The notes under the pieces are model-generated. The model saw only the letters and a program-made list of their open reading frames with translations, had not been told where the DNA came from and did not search any database. From an uncultured Christensenella sp. (GTDB taxonomy: Bacteria; Bacillota; Clostridia; Christensenellales; UBA1242), in assembly GCA_949293915.1 (NCBI GenBank), contig CASFFJ010000059.1, positions 1 to 7,163 on the forward strand: a stretch of DNA of 7,163 nt, in the 5' to 3' direction. Of the stretch, positions 1 through 6,449 are shown one piece after another. The stretch's first letter is position 1. Each line of letters opens with the position of its first letter. The position numbers and the translations under genes were made by a program.

Positions 1-3000
1 AACTCTAAATCATCTTTATCTGTATAGATATCATACTCTCCGCTTTCGTTCTCTACATAGAATTTGAATGTAGGCGTTAACTGCTTTGGTATAAATCTAA
101 ACTCTAATGCTGAGTTGTCCGTAATTGTGATTTCAAGTTCTTCAATCTCATTATCATTATAAATTATATCTATTCCAGAATAATGCAATTTATCATATGC
201 ATTAGATAAAATTAATTGTTGTCCTTGATATGCATACGCTGTAGCTGTAGCATTGCTGTATGCTGGCGCTGTCAATGTGTATGATAATTTGTCTGCACCG
301 CTTATCATTCCGCTTAATTCGGTAACCATCGTGTCATAAGTTTGCCTAATTATTGACATATTTAACGCCATTATCTCACGCACTTCTAATGCCATATATA
401 TTTGCCTATTTGCCACTGGCACTATTTGCCCTGCGCTTGTAATAACCAATCTTTGTAAAGTTTCTTCATCAATTGTAAATTCTCTACAAGATAATAAATA
501 ATCATCATATAATAGCGGGAATGTATATTTCAAATTATTACTTATTTTATTATAAGGTCGGTTAGGCTGATAAGCGTAACTCTGTATTACTGCATATTGG
601 GTGCCATCTGTCGCTATATAACCATAATATATATAACCATTCTGGTCAGTTATATTGCTAAGTTGTGTTATAACATCACTAACTATAACCTTACCAACGC
701 TTAAATTCCATTTATCCGTTCTATGATTGTTTTCCAGTTCTGTATTATTATAACTATCTAATACTTTAATGTAATAATCAAAATCAATATAATCGCTATT
801 GACTTGCAATATGCCTATACCATATGCGTTTGTATCATTAATCTTAACATCATCTACGCTATAACCTTGATATTCTGTGCTTGTATTGTCATAGAAATTT
901 CGTAACCAATCTGCATCTATAGTAAAGGTTATTTCTTGAGTTATACCATCATCTGATATTAAATCGCTGTATAGATATATGATTTTTGATTTATCATCAT
1001 CTCCATCTGTTAAGAATACTATTGCATTATCTGCATACTCATAACCCACATTAAAGCTGAGTGTGATTGTAAATTTGTCATCAACTTGTAAATCTTCTAA
1101 TGCTAAACTTGTCCTTGAATAATATGTTGTCTTTGTGTCGTGCCTATATAATTTGAACGACAATGCGCTGACATCAGCCACTTTTACTAGCATATCATAA
1201 TTAATCTTCTCGTAGTTTGCTGTTAAGCTTACATAACCATTGTCTTTCACTTGCATTGTGTTTTCGATATAATCGCCTGTGAAACTCAGCGTATAATTAT
1301 TCGAACTTTGCGCATAATCTACGCCATCATACATCATATTGTGGTCAGCGTATCTATAACCTATGAATGAATCGTAACTTTGATCACTGCTTTGGTCGAA
1401 TATATAAAAAGTTAAATTGCTACCAGAATTAATCGTGATTGAGGTTGTCTGTCCATCCTTTAGTATTATTCTGTTTATGCTTTTACCTAAATCTGTAAAA
1501 CTTATAGGATAATATGTCATAACACTATCGTATTTCGCTAGATAGTATTTAGTATTAGTACTAATTGCATCTTCGACAACCAATATAATATAACCATATT
1601 CGCCTAAATTGTCATCAAACTCTACTGACATATCTAGATTGTAACTCTTCCTATACCAAACTGAATTAAGTGTGTAACTATTATTGTCAGTAAAACTTTG
1701 AGCACTATAACTCCAACTCCAATTAGATGCTTCATTATAGTTGAAGCCATTTGGTGCATCTTTGTTGATTTCTGCATCATAAGCATTCTTCAAGTCAACA
1801 TTGCTTACATCATTATAAGCGTTAAGTGGATAGAAATAATATCCAGAGTTACCATTAGTTTTGTATGCGATTTGAGTGTAATATGGAATAGAAAATTCTG
1901 GCAGACTACCAACAGCTTGACCTTCTGCTAGATAGATATAAATATCATCAGAAATTGTGTTTAGGTCATAATTAGATTCATCTACGCCATAAACTTTACG
2001 CAAAATATCCCATGTATATCCAGTTGGATTGTTACAATTTTTAATATACTCTTCGTACGCATTGACATAAGCTTTAAGATAGTCGGCGTAGTACGAACAA
2101 TTTGCTTTATCTTTTAAATTTGGATAATCAAAACTTGTATATGATGTCCTAGATTGTGTTTTGTAGACACTATATACAGTATATTTTTTTGCATCATAAC
2201 CTGAGCCTACATTTTGATAACTACCTTTATCTGATAGAGTTGCAAAACTGTCATTATTTTTGTAATTTAATGTAACCTTGCTAATGTTAGGCGCACTATG
2301 TGGATTTAAATTGATTGTATATTCACCATCAGTATATGAATATGCTGAATGATCGAATGTATACCACCAATTGTATGCACAATCAAATGCTGGTATCACT
2401 ATATCAGCATCATTTCCCACATTCCAATATGCAAACGTGTAGTTATTTTCTAGTGGAACATTAGTATTGGAGTTGTCAAATAGTGCTCCGAATGTAAATG
2501 AGTCAGCATCTTCAAGCAAAATTGAGCTATTATTTTCCGCTACATTAATTTTTACCGCCTGCCACTCTGGTCGCATAGTTAGGTTGGTTATATTGCCATC
2601 AGCATACAATAAATCTAAACCGCCTGTATAATCTGCTAAGTCTAATAAATTAGTATTTTGTTCTGTTGTCAAAATATTTATAGGTGTATAAGTGTTTTGA
2701 TATTTTGAGTATGTCCAGCCATTAGTTTGATCATATGTAATGTAATAATCATCATTATTGTACGTAAATGTAATGTACCAGCCTAATATCTCATAACCAT
2801 AGTTGTAAACTGCATATTTACCTTTATCGCTGGTTGCGGAATAACTATTTAGTTCGCCAAAATCTGTTTTATTTACACCTGCTTTATGGAATGCTAAACC
2901 TGTTTCATCTTCCCACACACTTGAATAGAATGGATATGCATAATTTGTGTTAGATACAACTTTTAAACCGATTGAATAATTGTCGTATTGACTAACTTCA

Positions 3001-5891
3001 TCTGCATTACCACTGCCACGTACACCCACTAATGTATTGACTATGTCTTGAGTGTAACCATTCTCTGTTTTCCATTGTGTATTATTTGGATTATTCTTAA
3101 TTGTCACATTATATATATTTGACCATCTTGCAAATATTGCATTAGACAAGTCTCCCACACTGCCAGTGGATATTCCTGTCACAGCATAATAGGTATAATT
3201 AATACCATCTTTATTTAATTTAATCTCACGTGAATAAACAAACTTAATATCAAAATCATATATATGATAAACTTTAATTATATTTTTACCAGTATTATCT
3301 TTGTAAATATTACTTCCAGTATTAGGAATTTCAGAACCATAATTATCTAACAATCTCCCACCAGAATTAATAGCAATACACCACTCGCCAAACGTAACAT
3401 CCCCTAACACGTTTGCAATACTAGGATTATCCTCTACAATATTCTCATAGTCGTAATCAAAGGCCTCTAATCTATTATCTTCATAAATGTACTTAAAGTC
3501 CAAACTACCCAAAATACCTGCATAACTATAATTAAATCCTAAACTATAAGGTATATAAGCGAAAGTTACTGCAAAACATTTAATATTTGATAATGCAATA
3601 TTATCAAGATCTTGCACTGCTGTGTATCCTTGGTCTGAATTATCTTTTTCGTTTAAATAAATTCTTTTCCAAGGCTGATAGTCACCTTCAGCATAATCTT
3701 GATGTAAAATTGGAAATGATGGACAAGTGGTTCCAGTTTCATCTAGCGACTCAAATTGACATCCTATAGATGGCTCTGGTATTACACAAATAGCATTATA
3801 ATAAAAAGTTTCATAATAGGGCTCCTCGTTTTTAATAAAATATCGAAAATCATTTAACTTAATTATGATCTTGTATTTATTATCATTATTTTCTTTATAC
3901 TCTTTTATTTCCAGAGTGGACTCTTTAGGTATTTTTTGAGGTTTGTCATCTCCTTCAAGTAACGTGTTGTCTGTAATAGTACCATCGTCTTGAATATTAA
4001 TACCGTAAAAATTAAATTTACCTCCTAGTTCATTCACTGAATTTTCGGTACCAATTAAGTTACTGTTACTATCAAATTTTGTATAGCCTTCACTCCAATT
4101 ATAACAATGCGTTTGGAATAACTCGCTTGTATCTTTCATATCTGGTTCGACATAAAGTGTAAGTATTACATTTTTTACGATAGGGTATTCTCCCCCTTCA
4201 TCCAGATCTTCTCTTGATTCTATACCATTAATATATAAAACAGTGCCTTTATAGAATTCTTTAGATATCGTTAAATAAGAGTTAGAAATATTAAAATTAT
4301 TATCTTTGTAAAAACCTTGATGGTTGATATAAATTATTGTACCATATCCAAGTTTTTCTGTTACCTCTTCTGATATCTGATTATTCGTGCAATAATTATA
4401 ACTATTATCAGGTTCGCTAATTTTAAAAGTAACATCAAATTCTGGAATTACGGTCAATGTAATGGTCTTGTTATAATGGTCGATAGTCCAAGAATAGTCT
4501 CCGTTAGTTATACCATTCGTAAACTCACATCCTAGCGTGTATTCGTAAAAATTTGCTATCATACTATTAGTATTATTTAAGGCAAGACTTCCAAAGAGTT
4601 GACTTGGGACAACTATTGTTGCACCAGAGTCATATGTTGCAGTGCCATTATATTGTGTGCTATGTGCGGCTGTGATATTAACATTTGCGAATTCATTTTC
4701 TGTTTTGACAGTGTAACTAATTGTTCGAAGTAATGCTACAGGTATTGGATAACCACCATTTATTTCGGTTGTAGCTGGTTTGTATAATTTTTTAAAATAT
4801 GTATTAGCAAGATTTTCTTGCATACAACTTTCGTCATATGGTGGAGAATCGTAATAATTATTTTTTATTTCTATTTCACTAATATGTGATGTATCGCCTA
4901 ATCTGGTTAAATGAACATATCCATGAAAATAACAATTAGTATAAGATGTAGGATCAATACCAACACCAACACCATAATATATGTAAGTATGATTATATGT
5001 GGTTATACACATAGCAGTATTATTGAGATTATTTGAATCATAATCATCGTAAACAACTATATTTCTCAAATAAAGCTTATAGTTATCACTTTTTTTTAAA
5101 AACCTCCCATACAATGAACCATAATATATGTTTCTATAATCTTGACCCCACAAAAATGGAGTTCCGCCTGTTACTGTAATATTAACAGTAGGATTTGTTA
5201 TTAATATATGACGCAATCTAAATTCTGTATTATACTCAGTAATATTTTCACTAGCTTTAGCATTTTCACCAATAGCGCCTGCTAATATCCCAACTTTTGT
5301 CTCTGGCTCTAATTCATCTGAACTAGCATCAAAATTAAAATTAATTTCACAATCTTTTAACCAAAGATTTTTCACATCACCATCTAAGTTACCAAAAAAA
5401 CCAGCAATTACATCAGAGATAGCATAACTATTTTTTTTAAACGTTTTAGCAGAGTCATATCTATATGTCACATAATGTCCATTACCATCAAACACACCTC
5501 TAAAACTATAACACACTGTGTAAATAGGACCAGCTTCTTGAGAAATTACTTTACCACCCCAGCCGATTGGAGTCCAATCTTCATCACTGACATCAATGTC
5601 AGCATTTAATTTTACGCTATTCCAATTGCTAAAATCATAGCCACTATTAACCGCATCTCTAAAAGCTCTTAAATCAGCAGCATTGTTTATATAAACGTCT
5701 CCATTTAAATAATCTATATTGAATGTATAACCATTTATAGTTGTAGTGGTACTATAACTTATAACATTATCTGTATTGTTGGAATGATTATCAACTTTAT
5801 TAATTAAGCTAATAAGGATAAATGAAAATGTGGCGGTAACTAGCACCGCTATTAAAACTATTATAAATTTCTTAACATTTAAAACTGTCAA
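1..5891 (-). CDS. Giant predicted surface protein with GLUG-like beta-helix and InlB-like repeats, partial (C-terminus outside window)
   Basis: A single frame runs from a TTG at 5891-5889 to the window edge (last full codon 5-3): at least 1963 codons, no stop. TTG is chosen because an in-frame TAA lies upstream at 5960-5958, the first in-frame ATG is codon 294, and an AAGGGGGGGGG ribosome binding site sits 5 bases before it. Residues 7-8 are Lys-Lys, followed by a hydrophobic stretch at 9-30, as in a signal peptide or membrane anchor. Residues about 64-210 look like a GLUG/pectin-lyase-like beta-helix. Degenerate InlB B-repeat (Flg_new) endings appear at IFARW (919-923), MRPEW (1106-1110), LNSVW (to 1412) and LTANY (to 1560). 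The rest is beta-rich, with many Tyr, Asn, Asp, Ser and Thr and few Lys or Arg. Proteins of this build are usually secreted and held at the cell surface, often for adhesion; that role is inferred. I recognise no enzyme active site, and the exact family is unknown. A sorting signal, if any, is outside the window. The frame is certain; the function is weakly supported. Confidence 0.93.
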   Translation of the reverse strand, partial: MTVLNVKKFIIVLIAVLVTATFSFILISLINKVDNHSNNTDNVISYSTTTTINGYTFNIDYLNGDVYINNAADLRAFRDAVNSGYDFSNWNSVKLNADIDVSDEDWTPIGWGGKVISQEAGPIYTVCYSFRGVFDGNGHYVTYRYDSAKTFKKNSYAISDVIAGFFGNLDGDVKNLWLKDCEINFNFDASSDELEPETKVGILAGAIGENAKASENITEYNTEFRLRHILITNPTVNITVTGGTPFLWGQDYRNIYYGSLYGRFLKKSDNYKLYLRNIVVYDDYDSNNLNNTAMCITTYNHTYIYYGVGVGIDPTSYTNCYFHGYVHLTRLGDTSHISEIEIKNNYYDSPPYDESCMQENLANTYFKKLYKPATTEINGGYPIPVALLRTISYTVKTENEFANVNITAAHSTQYNGTATYDSGATIVVPSQLFGSLALNNTNSMIANFYEYTLGCEFTNGITNGDYSWTIDHYNKTITLTVIPEFDVTFKISEPDNSYNYCTNNQISEEVTEKLGYGTIIYINHQGFYKDNNFNISNSYLTISKEFYKGTVLYINGIESREDLDEGGEYPIVKNVILTLYVEPDMKDTSELFQTHCYNWSEGYTKFDSNSNLIGTENSVNELGGKFNFYGINIQDDGTITDNTLLEGDDKPQKIPKESTLEIKEYKENNDNKYKIIIKLNDFRYFIKNEEPYYETFYYNAICVIPEPSIGCQFESLDETGTTCPSFPILHQDYAEGDYQPWKRIYLNEKDNSDQGYTAVQDLDNIALSNIKCFAVTFAYIPYSLGFNYSYAGILGSLDFKYIYEDNRLEAFDYDYENIVEDNPSIANVLGDVTFGEWCIAINSGGRLLDNYGSEIPNTGSNIYKDNTGKNIIKVYHIYDFDIKFVYSREIKLNKDGINYTYYAVTGISTGSVGDLSNAIFARWSNIYNVTIKNNPNNTQWKTENGYTQDIVNTLVGVRGSGNADEVSQYDNYSIGLKVVSNTNYAYPFYSSVWEDETGLAFHKAGVNKTDFGELNSYSATSDKGKYAVYNYGYEILGWYITFTYNNDDYYITYDQTNGWTYSKYQNTYTPINILTTEQNTNLLDLADYTGGLDLLYADGNITNLTMRPEWQAVKINVAENNSSILLEDADSFTFGALFDNSNTNVPLENNYTFAYWNVGNDADIVIPAFDCAYNWWYTFDHSAYSYTDGEYTINLNPHSAPNISKVTLNYKNNDSFATLSDKGSYQNVGSGYDAKKYTVYSVYKTQSRTSYTSFDYPNLKDKANCSYYADYLKAYVNAYEEYIKNCNNPTGYTWDILRKVYGVDESNYDLNTISDDIYIYLAEGQAVGSLPEFSIPYYTQIAYKTNGNSGYYFYPLNAYNDVSNVDLKNAYDAEINKDAPNGFNYNEASNWSWSYSAQSFTDNNSYTLNSVWYRKSYNLDMSVEFDDNLGEYGYIILVVEDAISTNTKYYLAKYDSVMTYYPISFTDLGKSINRIILKDGQTTSITINSGSNLTFYIFDQSSDQSYDSFIGYRYADHNMMYDGVDYAQSSNNYTLSFTGDYIENTMQVKDNGYVSLTANYEKINYDMLVKVADVSALSFKLYRHDTKTTYYSRTSLALEDLQVDDKFTITLSFNVGYEYADNAIVFLTDGDDDKSKIIYLYSDLISDDGITQEITFTIDADWLRNFYDNTSTEYQGYSVDDVKINDTNAYGIGILQVNSDYIDFDYYIKVLDSYNNTELENNHRTDKWNLSVGKVIVSDVITQLSNITDQNGYIYYGYIATDGTQYAVIQSYAYQPNRPYNKISNNLKYTFPLLYDDYLLSCREFTIDEETLQRLVITSAGQIVPVANRQIYMALEVREIMALNMSIIRQTYDTMVTELSGMISGADKLSYTLTAPAYSNATATAYAYQGQQLILSNAYDKLHYSGIDIIYNDNEIEELEITITDNSALEFRFIPKQLTPTFKFYVENESGEYDIYTDKDDLE
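2562..2798 (-). other. Degenerate InlB B-repeat-like unit (residues 1032-1110)
   Basis: The unit opens with GYEILGWY at residues 1032-1039, matching the 'G-Y-x-F-x-G-W-Y' start of Listeria-Bacteroides repeats, and closes about 70 residues later with MRPEW at 1106-1110, matching the usual 'L-Y-A-x-W' end, then a beta strand (AVKINV). A following 'NNYTFAYW' ending at Trp1156 may start another unit. Length and motif order fit the family, but the residues are diverged and the call needs a profile search. Confidence 0.5.
5262..5702 (-). other. GLUG-type / pectin-lyase-like beta-helix module of the giant protein (residues about 64-210)
   Basis: The order of motifs matches the fold seen in many bacterial surface proteins: an Ala-Ala-Asp-Leu-Arg-Ala-Phe element at 71-77, LNADID at 95-100, WTPIG at 106-110, FRGVFDGNGH at 130-139, GFFGNLDGDVKNLWLKD at 164-180, and KVGILAGAIG at 199-208. 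In GLUG proteins the 'F-x-G-x-F-D-G-N-G-H' turn is followed by 'G-x-F-G-x-I/L-x-G-x-V/I-x-N-L' and then 'G-x-L-A-G', which is what is seen here. Such modules form parallel beta-helices and are found in adhesins and in some IgA-protease-like surface proteins. No protease motif is visible, so I assign fold only. Confidence 0.7.
5802..5891 (-). other. N-terminal signal peptide or membrane anchor of the giant protein
   Basis: Codons 1-30 encode a short n-region with Lys7-Lys8 and then 22 mostly hydrophobic residues (Phe9 to Ile30, rich in Ile, Val, Leu and Phe). This is followed by a polar Asn/Ser/Thr-rich segment. The pattern is that of a Sec signal or an uncleaved N-terminal anchor. There is an Ala-Thr pair at 20-21 but no clear Ala-X-Ala cleavage site and no lipobox Cys, so I cannot tell whether it is cleaved; an uncleaved anchor is slightly favoured. 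Confidence 0.75.
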
Positions 5892-5896
5892 GACTA

Positions 5897-5907
5897 CCCC
5901 CCCCCTT
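5897..5907 (-). promoter_or_regulatory. Ribosome binding site containing a nine-G homopolymer
   Basis: Read on the minus strand, AA is followed by nine G (5905-5897) and then TAGTC before the TTG start. The tract contains the AAGG/AGGGG core able to pair with the 3' end of 16S rRNA and decides the start site. It lies in one of the most G-poor parts of the window. Length changes in the run would shift the spacing between the pairing bases and the start codon, a known route to phase-variable translation; here that is a hypothesis. Confidence 0.85.
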
Positions 5908-5934
5908 AAATAAAAATCTACATTATTTAACAAT

Positions 5935-5963
5935 ATTTTACCACAAATAAAATATTTTTACAA
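5935..5963 (-). promoter_or_regulatory. Sigma-70/sigma-A type promoter of the giant gene
   Basis: On the minus strand a -35 box TTGTAA (5963-5958, 4 of 6 consensus bases) is separated by 17 bases from a -10 box TAAAAT (5940-5935, 5 of 6). The bases just before the -10 box are TGG, giving the extended -10 form TGn. The predicted transcript would start near 5928 and have a leader of roughly 35-40 bases carrying the G9 ribosome binding site. The sequence upstream of the -35 box is almost pure A/T and could act as an UP element. In such AT-rich DNA chance matches are common, but spacing and extended -10 both fit. Confidence 0.6.
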
Positions 5964-6072
5964 ACATTTACATTAATTTATTAAATAAATTAATAAGAAA
6001 ATTGAGCGATTTAAATATTAAATTAATTAAAAATTATTGGAATTAAATAATTTTATTTTAAAAAAGTAAAAT

Positions 6073-6133
6073 TAATATTGAATAAATTAATATTAAAAAT
6101 TCTAAAAAAACTAATATTAAAAAAACTAATATT
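6073..6133. repeat. TAATATT repeat cluster with a perfect 15-base tandem pair
   Basis: The heptamer TAATATT occurs at 6073-6079, 6088-6094, 6112-6118 and 6127-6133, at spacings of 15, 24 and 15 bases. The last two belong to an exact tandem duplication of the 15-mer AAAAAAACTAATATT (6104-6118 and 6119-6133). It may be a slippage product or a set of binding sites; the sequence alone does not decide. Confidence 0.75.
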
Positions 6134-6179
6134 AAAAATAAAATTAAATTAATAATTTGGTTGAATTTATATTGATTTG

Positions 6180-6196
6180 AATTAAAAATTTTAATT
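6180..6196. repeat. A/T-only 17-base palindrome
   Basis: AATTAAAA (6180-6187) and TTTTAATT (6189-6196) are perfect inverted copies around a single A. The element could be a dyad binding site or simply a product of very high A/T content. As RNA it would form only a weak hairpin. Confidence 0.5.
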
Positions 6197-6199
6197 GTT

Positions 6200-6231
6200 A
6201 TTAATAAAATTTAGTTTCGTATTAATAAAAT
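6200..6231. repeat. Direct repeat of ATTAATAAAAT
   Basis: The 11-mer ATTAATAAAAT occurs at 6200-6210 and 6221-6231, exactly 21 bases (two helical turns) apart. A shorter copy, ATTAATAAA, is at 6319-6327. Two-turn spacing would put the copies on the same face of the helix, but chance similarity is likely at this composition. Confidence 0.45.
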
Positions 6232-6249
6232 CATTCTGTTGTTAGGCGT

Positions 6250-6286
6250 AAAAAAAGACAAATAACAAATATAAATATTGCTAATT
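6250..6286 (-). terminator. Weak candidate terminator downstream of the ABC-F gene
   Basis: On the minus strand an imperfect stem (arms 6286-6277 and 6270-6261, about 10 pairs with two mismatches and one G-U pair, six-base loop) is followed, after five bases, by a run of seven T (6256-6250). The stem has almost no G-C pairs, so it would be a poor terminator by usual rules. It is the best placed hairpin plus T-run between the two co-directional genes. Confidence 0.25.
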
Positions 6287-6429
6287 GCCTTTAGGTTAAT
6301 TTTGTTTATTTAAATTTTATTAATAAAGCAAAGTAAACTAAATACATTTACATACAATTTAACATTCTAACACTGGATAGAATAGATATGCAAAATATAA
6401 TGATTATCACTTAGACAAGCTGTTTAAGC

Positions 6430-6449
6430 AAATTTTTGGATAAAAATTT
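6430..6449. repeat. A/T hairpin overlapping the ABC-F stop codon
   Basis: AAATTTTT (6430-6437) and AAAAATTT (6442-6449) are perfect inverted copies with a four-base loop GGAT (as read on the plus strand). The element touches the TAA stop of the ABC-F frame (6451-6449). It lacks G-C pairs in the stem and a following T-run, so it may mark the 3' end of the gene without being a working terminator. Confidence 0.4.

Larger units (their letters stand above)
5964..6448. other. Long, extremely AT-rich intergenic region without a gene
   Basis: No plausible coding frame, tRNA or structured RNA was found. By direct count, bases 5941-6240 contain 30 G or C in 300 (10%), against about a third in lines sampled from the giant gene and about half in one line sampled from the ABC-F gene. 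The region is full of A and T runs, TAATATT motifs, short direct repeats and A/T-only inverted repeats, listed separately. It probably combines the end of the ABC-F transcript with upstream regulatory DNA of the giant gene. Confidence 0.8.

Noticed and set aside
1698..1931. 77-codon plus-strand reading frame
   Set aside because: It lies wholly antisense to the giant gene, which is open and has coherent protein composition; no ribosome binding site or recognisable domain supports it.
3587..3769. 60-codon plus-strand reading frame
   Set aside because: Antisense shadow inside the giant gene, with no recognisable motif.
5892..5933. Upstream start (TTG at 5933-5931) placing the G9 tract inside the coding sequence of the giant gene
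   Set aside because: The frame is open there, but this TTG lies directly beside the -10 box, before the predicted transcription start, and has no ribosome binding site. It also would put a Gly run ahead of an otherwise clean signal segment.
6073..6231. CRISPR array or origin of replication iterons
   Set aside because: The repeats are only 7-15 bases, A/T-only or nearly so, irregularly spaced and without unique spacers; there is no Rep or Cas gene nearby.
5892..6448. Riboswitch or structured non-coding RNA in the long intergenic region
   Set aside because: Almost no G-C pairs are available for stable helices and no conserved core motif was recognised.
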